Assembly (NCBI RefSeq): GCF_009729415.1
Contig: NZ_MPKW01000024.1
Coordinates: 62,001 to 126,000, forward strand
DNA length: 64,000 bases
Reading direction: 5' to 3'
From: Mycolicibacterium sp. CBMA 234
GTDB lineage: Bacteria > Actinomycetota > Actinomycetes > Mycobacteriales > Mycobacteriaceae
Shown piece after piece: positions 15,398 through 23,889 of the stretch (the first letter of the stretch is position 1; every line of letters begins with the position of its first letter). The translations under genes and the position numbers were made by a program. The notes below the pieces were generated by a model. That model was not told the DNA's origin and searched no databases. It saw nothing but the letters and a program-made list of their open reading frames with translations.

Positions 15398-17626
15398 ATG
15401 CTCAACCGCGTCGCGCTGCTGGCCATCGCCGCGCCCCGCCGGATTCTGGCGCTGGCCGGACTGATCCTGATCGCCGCCGCGATCTTCGGCGTTCCAGTGG
15501 TCAAGACCCTGCCCGCCGGCGGCTTTCAGGACCCGAAGTCTGAGTCGTCAGAGGCAGGGCGGCTGCTCACCACCAAGTTCCACCAGGGCGACATGCCCAT
15601 GCTGGTTACCGTCACCGCGGCCGACGGCGTGCACGGCCCGGGTGCCATGGCGGCCGGCCAGGACATCGTCGACCATCTCAAGGCCTCGCCGCACGTCGCC
15701 TACGTCTCGTCGGCCTGGACCGTGCCGCCCGCCGCGGCCGGCGAGCTGATCAGCAAGGACGGCAAGTCCGGACTGATCGTGGCCGGCATGAACGGCGGCG
15801 AGAACAACGCGCAGAAGTACGCTCAGGAACTCGCCGACCAGGTTGTCCACAACCGGCCCGGCGTCACGGTCAAGGCCGGCGGCGGGGCCATGGTCTACTC
15901 CCAGATCAATACGCAGACCGAGCACGACCTCCTGCTCATGGAGTCCATCGCAGTGCCGCTCAGCTTCCTGGTGCTGGTGTGGGTATTCGGCGGGTTGGTC
16001 GCCGCGGCGCTGCCGATTCTGGTCGGCGGATTGGCGATGACCGGCACCCTCGCGGTGCTGCGGACCATCACGTTCTTCACCGATGTGTCCGTCTTCGCTT
16101 TGAACATTGCGACGGCCCTTGGGCTGGCCCTCGCCATCGACTACACGTTGTTGATCATCAGCCGCTACCGCGACGAGGTGGCCGACGGGCAGCCCCGCGA
16201 CCGGGCGCTCACCCGCACCATGGTCACCGCCGGACGCACCGTGCTGTTCTCGGCGACGACGGTCGGGCTGTCGATGGCCGCGATGCTGATGTTCCCGATG
16301 TACTTCCTGACGTCGATCGCCTATGCCGGCATCGCGACCGTCGTGTTCGCCGCCGCGGCCGCCGTGATCGTCACGCCCGCCGCCATCTGGCTGCTCGGCG
16401 ACCGGCTCGACGCGCTCAGCCTCGAGCATCTGTTCCGGCGCAGCGCCACACCCAAGCCGGTGCAGGAGATGTTCTTCTATCGCTCGACGAAGGCGGTGAT
16501 GCGGCGGTCGGTGCCGGCCGGACTGGCCGTCGTCGCGCTGCTGCTGGTGCTGGGCGCGCCTTTCCTCGGCGCGAAGTGGGGATTCCCCGACGATCAGGTG
16601 CTGCCGACCTCGGCGTCCGCGCACCAGGTCGGCGACGAGCTGCGCACCAACTTCACCAACAACTCGGCCACCAACGTCACGGCCGTCATCCCTGACGCCG
16701 GCGGTTTGACCCCGGCGGCCTACGACACCTACGCCGCTGACCTGTCGCGCGTCGCCGCGGTCACCCAAGTGTCCGCGCCGACCGGAACCTTTGTCGGCGG
16801 CCGGAAGGTTGGGCCGGCCGGTGCCGGCGCCGGCATCGCCGACGGCAGCGCGTTCCTCACCATCGGCAGCAGCGCGCCACTGTTCTCCGATGCGTCGCAG
16901 GCCCAACTGGACGCGGTGCACGCGGTCAAGGGCCCGGACGGGCGAACCGTGCAGCTCGCAGGCACCGCGCAGATCAGCCACGACAGCGTGCAGGCCGTCA
17001 TCGACCGGCTGCCGTGGGTGCTGGCCGCCATCGCCGTGATCATGTTCGGACTCTTGTTCCTGCTCACCGGCAGTGTGGTGCTGCCGCTGAAAGCCATTGT
17101 GCTCAACGTCCTTTCGCTCACGGCGGCCTTCGGCTCGCTGGTCTGGATATTCCAGGACGGCCATCTGAACGCGCTCGGCACCACCGCCACCGGGACGCTG
17201 GCGTCCAACATGCCGATACTGCTGTTCTGCATCGCGTTCGGGCTGTCGATGGACTACGAGGTGTTTCTGGTCGCCCGCATTCGCGAGTTCTGGCTCACCG
17301 AGCAGGACAACGACGAGAGCGTCGCCCTTGGGCTGGCCCATACCGGCCGCGTCATTACGGCTGCGGCACTGGTGATGTCGATTTCCTTCGGTGCGTTGAT
17401 CGCCGCACAGGTGTCGTTCATGCGGATGTTCGGGCTCGGCCTGACCATCGCCGTCCTGGTGGACGCAACCCTGGTGCGGACCGTGTTGGTACCGGCGTTC
17501 ATGCACCTGATGGGGCGGTGGAACTGGTGGGCGCCGGCGCCGCTGGCCTGGCTGCATCAACGCATCGGTATCAGTGAATCCGGTGCCGCTGATCCGCCTG
17601 TCCCATCGGCGTGCGGTGCCCAGTGA
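15398..17626 (+). CDS. mmpL13: MmpL/RND-family membrane transporter (MmpL13-like)
   Basis: 742 residues from the ATG at 15398, preceded by gaaggga. It has the MmpL layout: one N-terminal helix, a periplasmic domain, then a helix bundle containing ALAIDYTLLIISRYRDE, a second periplasmic domain and a second bundle with FGLSMDYEVFLVARIREF. The two Asp-Tyr pairs are the proton-relay residues known from MmpL3. It lacks the long cytoplasmic C-terminus of MmpL3. By position (after the Rv1144-like SDR, before the Rv1147-like methyltransferase) it corresponds to M. tuberculosis mmpL13a/mmpL13b, which are two separate ORFs there; here it is one intact frame. Likely exports a lipid; substrate unknown. 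Confidence 0.88.
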   Translation: MLNRVALLAIAAPRRILALAGLILIAAAIFGVPVVKTLPAGGFQDPKSESSEAGRLLTTKFHQGDMPMLVTVTAADGVHGPGAMAAGQDIVDHLKASPHVAYVSSAWTVPPAAAGELISKDGKSGLIVAGMNGGENNAQKYAQELADQVVHNRPGVTVKAGGGAMVYSQINTQTEHDLLLMESIAVPLSFLVLVWVFGGLVAAALPILVGGLAMTGTLAVLRTITFFTDVSVFALNIATALGLALAIDYTLLIISRYRDEVADGQPRDRALTRTMVTAGRTVLFSATTVGLSMAAMLMFPMYFLTSIAYAGIATVVFAAAAAVIVTPAAIWLLGDRLDALSLEHLFRRSATPKPVQEMFFYRSTKAVMRRSVPAGLAVVALLLVLGAPFLGAKWGFPDDQVLPTSASAHQVGDELRTNFTNNSATNVTAVIPDAGGLTPAAYDTYAADLSRVAAVTQVSAPTGTFVGGRKVGPAGAGAGIADGSAFLTIGSSAPLFSDASQAQLDAVHAVKGPDGRTVQLAGTAQISHDSVQAVIDRLPWVLAAIAVIMFGLLFLLTGSVVLPLKAIVLNVLSLTAAFGSLVWIFQDGHLNALGTTATGTLASNMPILLFCIAFGLSMDYEVFLVARIREFWLTEQDNDESVALGLAHTGRVITAAALVMSISFGALIAAQVSFMRMFGLGLTIAVLVDATLVRTVLVPAFMHLMGRWNWWAPAPLAWLHQRIGISESGAADPPVPSACGAQ

Positions 17627-18291
17627 CGACCGTCAAGCGCCGTCGTTCCCCACGCGGGTCCGGTGATCAACTGCGCGACGAAATCCTTGATGCGGCAACT
17701 GAATTGCTGCTGGAATCCGGTCAGGTCAAGGCGGTGTCCATCCGGTCGGTGTCCCAGCGGGTCGGTGTCACACCGCCGTCGATCTACCTGCATTTCGCCG
17801 ACAAGGACGCGCTGCTCGACGCGGTGTGCGGCGGGTACTTCGAGCGACTGGACGCCGTCATGCAGCAGGTGGCCGACGAGCAACCGACGACGATCGACCG
17901 GCTACGGGCACAGGGGCTGGCGTATGTCCGCTTCGCCCGGCAGAACCCGGAGCTGTACCGCATCGCCATGATGTCCGAGGGGCGCCCCGGTAGCGACGTG
18001 GATCTGGCCCTGAACACTGCCGCTTTCGTGCATATGCGGGATTCGGTGCAGGCGCTGATGGACGAGGAAAGCTTTCCTCAGGGCGACGTGACCGCGGCGG
18101 CGCTCGGACTCTGGACGGTGGCGCATGGCACGGCGTCGCTGTTGATCTCGCGGCCCTACCTGCCGTTCGGTGATCCCGAGGAGTTCGCGGACCGGGTGCT
18201 CAGTGCGGCGTGCCTGGGTGGCATGGTGAGAGGACTGGGCGGGCTGGACGTGACGCCGCAGGATTTGGTGGACCGATTGAAAGGGCTCTGA
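17623..18291 (+). CDS. TetR family regulator
   Basis: 222 residues. GTG start overlaps the mmpL stop by 4 bases, so the two are co-translated. The N-terminal helix-turn-helix is at about residues 14-65 (SIRSVSQRVGVTPPSIYLHF is the recognition region), followed by a TetR_C_13/25-like ligand domain with HGTASLLISRPYLPF. It most likely represses the mmpL operon from within it, responding to the lipid substrate or its precursor. Dyads in the mmpL leader are candidate operators. Confidence 0.88.
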   Translation: MTTVKRRRSPRGSGDQLRDEILDAATELLLESGQVKAVSIRSVSQRVGVTPPSIYLHFADKDALLDAVCGGYFERLDAVMQQVADEQPTTIDRLRAQGLAYVRFARQNPELYRIAMMSEGRPGSDVDLALNTAAFVHMRDSVQALMDEESFPQGDVTAAALGLWTVAHGTASLLISRPYLPFGDPEEFADRVLSAACLGGMVRGLGGLDVTPQDLVDRLKGL

Positions 18292-18293
18292 CA

Positions 18294-18923
18294 ATGGCTG
18301 ACAGCATGGTCGACAATCCGTTCTTCGCGCGGATGTGGATCGCGATGTCGTCGCGTGAGCGTCGGTTCATGACCAAGTTGCGGCAGGAGAATCTGGCCGG
18401 GCTGAGCGGTCGGGTACTTGAGATCGGCGCCGGTACCGGGACCAACTTCGCCTTCTATCCGGACACCGTGACCGAGGTGGTGGCTGTCGAACCGGAGGTC
18501 CGGCTGGCGCCGCTGGCACGGGAAGCAGCCCGGAAGGCGCCCGTCCCGGTGACGGTGCGCACCGAAACCGTTGAGAACTTCGATAGCGACGACGTTTTCG
18601 ACGCCGTGGTGTGCTCCCTGGTGCTCTGCTCGGTTGATGATCCGGAAAGCGTTCTACGACAGATGTATTCACGACTCAAGCCGGGCGGCGAACTGCGCTA
18701 CTTCGAGCACGTCGCCAGCGAAGGGGTGCGTGGCCGGGCGCAGCGATTCCTGGATTCGACCTTCTGGCCGAAGATCTCGGGCAACTGTCACGCACACCGG
18801 GAAACGGAGCAGAGCATCGTCGGCGCGGGATTCGAGGTCGCCGATGCCCGGCGAATCATGATGCTTCCGGGCTGGGTGCCGATGTCCGAGGCGGCGTTGG
18901 GGCGGGCGGTCCGGCCGGCCTAA
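18294..18923 (+). CDS. Class I SAM-dependent methyltransferase
   Basis: 209 residues from the ATG 2 bases after the tetR stop. Motif I is VLEIGAGTGTNFAFYP, the acidic post-I position is in VAVEPEV, and the methyltransferase-11 core continues to LKPGGELRYFEH. It belongs to the group containing human METTL7-like and phospholipid methyltransferases, and corresponds by position to Rv1147. Its place in an mmpL operon suggests methylation of the exported lipid; that is inference. It overlaps the convergent sirtuin gene by 4 bases. Confidence 0.88.
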   Translation: MADSMVDNPFFARMWIAMSSRERRFMTKLRQENLAGLSGRVLEIGAGTGTNFAFYPDTVTEVVAVEPEVRLAPLAREAARKAPVPVTVRTETVENFDSDDVFDAVVCSLVLCSVDDPESVLRQMYSRLKPGGELRYFEHVASEGVRGRAQRFLDSTFWPKISGNCHAHRETEQSIVGAGFEVADARRIMMLPGWVPMSEAALGRAVRPA

Positions 18924-19648
18924 GCGCGGGTGAGTCCGGACAGCAGTTCGGGCAGCCGCTGCAGCAGGGTGGGCAGTGCGGTCGCCGCGGTTTCCCTCAG
19001 GGACACGGTGGCCTGATCGGAGAACGGCGTCGGCTTCGGGTTGACCTCGATCACCGGAATACCTTGCTGCACAGCGGCTTCCGGCAGAGAAGCCGCCGGG
19101 TACACCACCGATGATGTACCCACGGTGATCACCAGGTCGGCGGTGCTGACCGCCGCGACGGAGTTGTCCCAGGCATCCGCGGGCAGGTTCTCGCCGAACC
19201 ACACCACGTTGGGGCGGATTAGACCACCGCAGTAGCAGTGCGGCGGTTCGACGGTGATCGCGGGCTCGGGCATGGGCGGAAGCGTCCCGTCGAATCCGGC
19301 TTTGCAACTGTCGCAATGAAATTGGAACAAGCTGCCGTGCAGGTGGTGGACCCGAGTGCTGCCGGCCCGCTCATGCAGGTTGTCGATGTTCTGGGTGACG
19401 ATGTCGACTTCGGTGTAGTCCTGCCACGCGGCCACCGCGCGGTGCCCGTCGTTGGGGGACACGTTGCCCATCATGTGATGCCGCCACAGGTACCACGCGA
19501 ACACGCGCTCGGGGTGGCGGCGCCAGGCATCCGAACTCGAGATCTCGTAAGGGTCGGTCTTGGCCCACAGGCCGGTCTCGGCGTCCCGGAAGGTCGGCAC
19601 GCCACTGTCGGCGGACATCCCCGCACCGCTGAACACCGTCACCCGCAT
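18920..19648 (-). CDS. cobB: NAD-dependent protein deacylase (class III sirtuin)
   Basis: 242 residues. All sirtuin signatures are present: FSGAGMSADSGVPTFRD (NAD loop), TQNIDNLHERAG with the catalytic histidine in HLHGS, a four-cysteine zinc site (CDSC and CYCGG) and the NAD-ribose segment IVTVGTSS-like VITVGTSSVVYP. YLWR in FAWYLWRHHMMG fits the Tyr-x-x-Arg pair that marks CobB/SIRT5-type desuccinylases. Corresponds to Rv1151c. It removes acyl groups from lysines, for example on acyl-CoA synthetases, which fits a lipid-metabolism neighbourhood. Confidence 0.93.
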   Translation of the reverse strand: MRVTVFSGAGMSADSGVPTFRDAETGLWAKTDPYEISSSDAWRRHPERVFAWYLWRHHMMGNVSPNDGHRAVAAWQDYTEVDIVTQNIDNLHERAGSTRVHHLHGSLFQFHCDSCKAGFDGTLPPMPEPAITVEPPHCYCGGLIRPNVVWFGENLPADAWDNSVAAVSTADLVITVGTSSVVYPAASLPEAAVQQGIPVIEVNPKPTPFSDQATVSLRETAATALPTLLQRLPELLSGLTRA

Positions 19649-19688
19649 CCGACCACGTTATCGGGTTTCAGGTGATCTGGGCCACTTC

Positions 19689-19786
19689 GCCGGAGGCGAA
19701 GATGGATTTCAGTGCCGGAGGCGAAAATGGATTTCAGCGCCGGAGGCGAAATTGGGCTTCAGCGCCGGAGGCGAAGTGGCTTCAGC
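19689..19786. repeat. Four tandem copies of a 25-bp repeat
   Basis: Copies begin at 19689, 19714, 19739 and 19764; three are 25 bp and the last is 23 bp. The shared core is gccggaggcgaa followed by a tgg-ttcag part. The copies differ at a few positions. The array sits between the divergent sirtuin (start 19648) and GntR (start 19808) genes, so changes in copy number would alter promoter spacing. Immediately before the first copy, cttcgcc-gga-ggcgaag forms a 7-bp hairpin. Confidence 0.9.
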
Positions 19787-19807
19787 GTCATCAGCAATAC
19801 TGTGGCG

Positions 19808-20170
19808 ATGACCGATTTCGCCGAGTGGGTCCAGGTCGACCCGCACGCGGGCCCATTGTTCGACCAACTGCGGCTGCAGATCATCGAGGGGATTCGCAGC
19901 GGACGGCTGCCTGCCGGAACCCGCCTGCCGACCGTGCGTGACCTGGCCGGAACGTTGGGGATGGCGGCAAATACGGTCGCGCGGGCCTACCGTGAGCTTG
20001 AGGCCGCGGGTGTGCTCGAAACCCGGGGTCGGTCAGGAACTTTCGTGGCGGCAGCCGACCCGGCAGCCGCCGCAATGGTGGACGCCGCCAACGCCTTCGC
20101 CGATACCGCCCGGGCCTTGGGTGTGCTGAAGGCCGATGCGCTGCGCTACCTGGATGCGGCGTTCGAGTAG
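19808..20170 (+). CDS. Short GntR-family (YtrA-type) transcriptional regulator
   Basis: 120 residues, the length of Rv1152, which it matches by position. The winged helix covers residues 10-78 (LPTVRDLAGTLGMAANTVARA as recognition region, beginning of motif LPxxRxLA), and the remaining 40 residues are a short helical tail like the YtrA subgroup. The ATG at 19808 was chosen since upstream codons translate the tandem repeat array. YtrA-type regulators commonly control ABC or efflux genes and themselves; no transporter is adjacent here. Confidence 0.88.
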   Translation: MTDFAEWVQVDPHAGPLFDQLRLQIIEGIRSGRLPAGTRLPTVRDLAGTLGMAANTVARAYRELEAAGVLETRGRSGTFVAAADPAAAAMVDAANAFADTARALGVLKADALRYLDAAFE

Positions 20171-20234
20171 CGGACCGTCGAGGCAATGCCGCCGCCGGCG
20201 GAACGCTGCCGGGCCTCCCCATTGGTGCGCGCTG

Positions 20235-20280
20235 GGAGCCGTCACAAAGTGCGACATTGTCAGCACATGATGACGGCTCC
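20235..20280. repeat. Compound hairpin in the gap after the GntR gene
   Basis: Outer arms ggagccgtca (20235-20244) and tgacggctcc (20271-20280) are perfect complements; the 26-base interior can form a second stem (gtgcgaca with tgtc-a-gcac). The 194-base gap 20171-20364 contains no gene; besides this element it carries the tRNA-like fragment at 20328-20360. Confidence 0.65.
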
Positions 20281-20327
20281 AGATCGCAAGTGTCACAGGA
20301 GAGTCGACACGCCGGCAGAACCACTGC

Positions 20328-20360
20328 TGATGCGCAGGACGGGGATTGAACCCGGCGCCA
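20328..20360 (-). other. tRNA 3'-end-like fragment
   Basis: Read on the minus strand the sequence has a T-arm: ccggg, the 7-base loop ttcaatc, then cccgt (four of five pairs), followed by cctgcgc and a discriminator A, the layout of the T-arm and 3' acceptor strand of a tRNA. The 5' acceptor partner, D-arm and anticodon arm are not found upstream, so it is at most a remnant. Such fragments can mark integration sites. The match is visible but short, and chance cannot be excluded. Confidence 0.3.
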
Positions 20361-20364
20361 ACTA

Positions 20365-21567
20365 TCAGCCCCGCCAATGCAGTACGTCCAATGCGACGCC
20401 GACTTCGATGCTGTTCTCGGACAACGGGCGCGGCAGGAGTTCGTCGGCCCGGGCCAGTCGCCGCAGCACGGTGTTGCGGTGCGTGAAAAGCGTGCTCGCG
20501 GCGCGCGAGATATTGCACTGCTCGTGGATGAATACCCGTACTGCAGAACGCAATTCCGGGCTGGCCGTCTCCAGATCACCCAAGACTCGTTTGACGAATA
20601 CCGCGGCCCGGTCAGCGTCTGCGGTGAGTAACGCCACCAGCTCGATGTCGGTGTATTCGGCGATCTGCTGCGGCGAGTGCAGCCGCGCCATCATCTGCTG
20701 AGTAGTGATCGCGTCAAAGTGACTGCGCCGGAACCCGTCTACCTCTGAGCCCGTCGAACCGATCGCGATGCGGACCTCACGGCCGGCCGCTGACGCCAGG
20801 GCGTCGACGTCGACTGCCCCCGGCGCCCACACCCACCGGGTGGCGGTACTGGCCAAGACGGTGAGTGGTCGGCCGCCCGCCGCCTGACCGAAGGCCTCCG
20901 CAGTCCGATCCAGTTGGGACAGATCGCCATTCGGATTATCGGTCCAGATGACGGCCGCGGTGTGGGTACCGCCGAGCCCGTATCCGAGTCGGCTTTCGGC
21001 ACGTTGTCGGGGGATCGGGGCGCCGTCCAGCAGCAGCGCGACCGTCTCGCGCCGTTCGGCGTGGCTGCCGCGCGTGAGCTCGTCGCGCTCGAGTTCGATC
21101 TGCGCGGCAATGGCGGCCAGGGTGGCCTCGATGAACGCGCTGATCGAGCGCGAACAGACATCGAGCATCGCGTGCAGGTCCGCGGGGTCGGACGCCAGGG
21201 CGAAGGCGATGTCCATCAGTCGTCGCCAGGCGACTCCTTCGCCCACTCGGTAGGCGTCCAGCGTGTACGAGTCGACTCCGCGGCGGACCAGCTCCCGGGC
21301 GACGATCATGGGCTCGGAACCGACGTTGGGCGGCACCGGGGCGCCGGGATCGCGCACGTTGGCCGCACCCCAGAACAACAGGTTCGACCGGTTGCTGCGG
21401 CTCACGGCCGCCGCCAGCTCCGGGTCCGACGCGATGGCCGGATTGGCGCCGAGCACAGCGTGGTCGAGTTCGTCGAGCCATTCCGGTGGGGCGTTGACGA
21501 CGACCTGCGCGCACTGCCGGATCAGCTCGCGTACTTGCGGCGATGGCAGTGTCCTGTCCATCGACAC
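20365..21567 (-). CDS. PucR/CdaR-type transcriptional regulator
   Basis: 400 residues. The middle part contains a GGDEF-like activator domain region (about 170-300) and the C-terminus carries the PucR helix-turn-helix: VRVFIHEQCNISRAASTLFT followed by HRNTVLRRLARADELL, typical of the family in which a leading D-x-N-x-S-x-A-A repeat precedes HRNT. It lies 33 bases downstream of the desaturase fusion on the same strand, so the two probably share a transcript and it may act as that gene's activator. The effector is unknown. Confidence 0.85.
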   Translation of the reverse strand: MSMDRTLPSPQVRELIRQCAQVVVNAPPEWLDELDHAVLGANPAIASDPELAAAVSRSNRSNLLFWGAANVRDPGAPVPPNVGSEPMIVARELVRRGVDSYTLDAYRVGEGVAWRRLMDIAFALASDPADLHAMLDVCSRSISAFIEATLAAIAAQIELERDELTRGSHAERRETVALLLDGAPIPRQRAESRLGYGLGGTHTAAVIWTDNPNGDLSQLDRTAEAFGQAAGGRPLTVLASTATRWVWAPGAVDVDALASAAGREVRIAIGSTGSEVDGFRRSHFDAITTQQMMARLHSPQQIAEYTDIELVALLTADADRAAVFVKRVLGDLETASPELRSAVRVFIHEQCNISRAASTLFTHRNTVLRRLARADELLPRPLSENSIEVGVALDVLHWRG

Positions 21568-21600
21568 AGATTAGGTGCCCGGGGCAGCTGAGCGAGGTAT

Positions 21601-23817
21601 CTAGAGGTCCAGGTCGATATCGGTACAGGCCAGGCTGTTGCAGACGGTGATGAGTTCCATCGGAGCGCCGTCGGCGTTGAGCTGGGTGGCGCCCTTGAGC
21701 TTCGGGGTGACGCACGCGCGGCAGAGCCCGCGCTCGCACCCGGTGGGCACCCGGATGCCGACCTTGCCTGCCGCCTCCAACAGTGTTGTCGCGCCGTCGA
21801 TTTCGACTGAGCGATCGCTGCGTAGGAACCGGACGGTGTACCGGCGGCCGTCGTCGCTCGGACGCGTCAGGGTGGGCGGCGTGAACGACTCGGTGTGGAA
21901 TCGCGCGGGATTCAGCCCCAGCCCGTCCAGGTCACGTTGCGCGATATCGATCAGAGCAGGCGGCGCGCAGGCGAACGTCTCACGTTCGACGACGTCGCCG
22001 ACGTACCGCTTGATGAGGATCTGCGAGAGCCGTCCCTGCTCGATGCCAGGCCGGTTCGACGGCTCGTCGGTGAAGAAATGGACTTTCAGACCCGAGCGCA
22101 GGGCAAGCCGGCGCAATTCGGGCTCGAAGATGATCGAGCGGTCGTCGCGGTTGAAGTACAACAGGACGGCATCGGAATCCGGTGCCTCGCGGGCGATCTT
22201 GCGGAGTTGGCTGATGATCGGGGTGATTCCGACACCGCCGGCAATGAACAGCGATTTGCGTGGCGTCGTCGTCATGGTCAGTCCGCCGGTGTTGGAGGGC
22301 ACGCCGACCAGCGTCACGTATTTTCCGGCACGCAGGGTGTCGTTGAGCCGGTTGGAAACTCGCCCGTCGGCGACCCGCTTGATGCAGATCTCCAAGGCGT
22401 CCGAGCCGTCGCTGTCATGAACCAGGCTGTACTGGCGGACCAGCACTTCATCACCGACTGCGACGCGCAGCGATACGAAAGCGCCTGCGTCCCAAGACAC
22501 GTCGTCCCAGCCGCGCGGCCGTTGCAGCGTGACGTGCAGCGCTTGCCCGCCCGCAACAGAATCGGCCGACAGCACCTTGACCGGCACGTTGTAGAACCGA
22601 GGCTTGTCCAGGTAGGGGCCCTCGGGGAGCGATTTGTACGCAGCACCGAACGCCAGCCGGCGTACCAGAGACGCAGGTTGCTTAAGTAGCTGCAACGGCT
22701 TGCCAAACTCACGCTCGCCCAACGGGATTGAGAGGCCGGTCACCGCCTTGAGGAACAGGCCGACCGACTCCAGTAGCGGGGTCGCGTGGTACGGCAGGCT
22801 GTGCCGGGCTGCAATGGCACGCACGGCGGGGGCGATCTCGCGCTGCCGGTTGGGCGGCAGATCGGGGAACATGTGGTGCTCGATGTGAGTGTCCAAGCCG
22901 CCGTAGAAGATTCGGAAGTCCGGGCGGTCCTCGAACGGCACCTCCTCGGCGAGGACGCGCTCGAGGAAGTCGTCGAGCTGCGGACTGCGCACGAAGTTCC
23001 GGGTCGCCCGGAACTGCCGCGCGTAGTACTGGTCGGGTGTCTCGTCCGGGCCTGGGTCGGGGAACATCTCCAGTTCGCCCGCGTGGTGTTCGATGGCGAC
23101 GAGGAAGAGCACCGACATGTAGCCGGCCACCCCGCCAAGGTAGTTGGCCAGTATGGCCGGCAGGAATTTCGACCCTGCCGCCAGCGGTTCGCGTACATAG
23201 CGCCGCAGCGCGTCCTGCGCCGCGATCTTCGCCGGAGAACGCAACATGCGTCGGCTGAAGAACCGTTCGCCCTCGACATGGCGCGTGACGTTGGTGAGAA
23301 AGAACGGCGCGCTCTGCGGTGACGTCACCAAAAGCCCCGCGATGAGTGCGGTCTGTACCACGTGGTGACCGAACCAGTCCTGTCCTGCCATGGCGCGGGC
23401 GACGCTGTAGCCGAGGTCGTGGTCGCGGCCATCGATGTTGGTGTGTGGGTGATGGCCCTCGTGGTGCATCACCTTCCACTGCTGGATGTCGACGTTGAAG
23501 TCCCACTCGTAGCGGTCGGAGTGGTACTCGCCGCAGTTCGGCAGGTGGTCGTAGCTGCCGTGGATGATGTTGTGGCCTAGCTCGGAGAATTGCAGTAGCC
23601 GGTACAGCCCCTCGAGAATGGCGGCACGGCCCACTGCCTTCGGGCTGCCGTCGCGCAGGAGCTCGATGCGACGGGCGTTGATCGCCTGTCCGTAAGCCGT
23701 CACGTTGCGGATGTGGGTGAGGTCGTCGTCGCCTACCTGCGCCTTGGTGCGGCGGTACAGCTCCTGGAGTTCGTCGGCGAGGCTCGAACCCGGGCCGGCA
23801 GCGGAGGCGGTCGTCAT
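21601..23817 (-). CDS. Fatty acid desaturase fused to a ferredoxin-type reductase
   Basis: 738 residues. Residues 1-340 form a membrane di-iron desaturase with three histidine boxes: HNIIH (82-86), HHEGHH (118-123) and HIEHH (311-315). Residues about 405-640 are a ferredoxin-NADP reductase-like FAD/NAD unit (RQYS at 461-464 binds FAD, GGVGITP at 527-533 binds NAD(P)H). Residues 655-738 are a plant-type 2Fe-2S domain with Cys694, Cys699, Cys702 and Cys726. The chain thus carries the whole electron path from NAD(P)H to the di-iron centre, whereas M. tuberculosis DesA3 needs a separate reductase. ATG 23817 is preferred; a GTG nine bases upstream is possible. An AraC regulator is divergent. Confidence 0.9.
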   Translation of the reverse strand: MTTASAAGPGSSLADELQELYRRTKAQVGDDDLTHIRNVTAYGQAINARRIELLRDGSPKAVGRAAILEGLYRLLQFSELGHNIIHGSYDHLPNCGEYHSDRYEWDFNVDIQQWKVMHHEGHHPHTNIDGRDHDLGYSVARAMAGQDWFGHHVVQTALIAGLLVTSPQSAPFFLTNVTRHVEGERFFSRRMLRSPAKIAAQDALRRYVREPLAAGSKFLPAILANYLGGVAGYMSVLFLVAIEHHAGELEMFPDPGPDETPDQYYARQFRATRNFVRSPQLDDFLERVLAEEVPFEDRPDFRIFYGGLDTHIEHHMFPDLPPNRQREIAPAVRAIAARHSLPYHATPLLESVGLFLKAVTGLSIPLGEREFGKPLQLLKQPASLVRRLAFGAAYKSLPEGPYLDKPRFYNVPVKVLSADSVAGGQALHVTLQRPRGWDDVSWDAGAFVSLRVAVGDEVLVRQYSLVHDSDGSDALEICIKRVADGRVSNRLNDTLRAGKYVTLVGVPSNTGGLTMTTTPRKSLFIAGGVGITPIISQLRKIAREAPDSDAVLLYFNRDDRSIIFEPELRRLALRSGLKVHFFTDEPSNRPGIEQGRLSQILIKRYVGDVVERETFACAPPALIDIAQRDLDGLGLNPARFHTESFTPPTLTRPSDDGRRYTVRFLRSDRSVEIDGATTLLEAAGKVGIRVPTGCERGLCRACVTPKLKGATQLNADGAPMELITVCNSLACTDIDLDL

Positions 23818-23889
23818 ATCACTCACGTTAAAGAAGACACCCGGGCAAAAGAATGGTCCTACGGGACGACGATTTGGTATTTTCGGACA

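Noticed and set aside
15548..17560. Minus-strand frame of 670 codons opposite the MmpL gene
   Set aside because: Shadow frame of a strongly supported transporter; composition rich in Gln, His, Arg and Gly without structure.
19689..19786. Tandem repeats considered as a CRISPR array
   Set aside because: The units are contiguous without unique spacers and no cas genes are present.
20328..20360. Considered as an intact tRNA gene
   Set aside because: Only a T-arm and 3' acceptor-like part exist; no matching 5' acceptor, D-arm or anticodon arm within the required distance, where the end of a protein gene lies instead.
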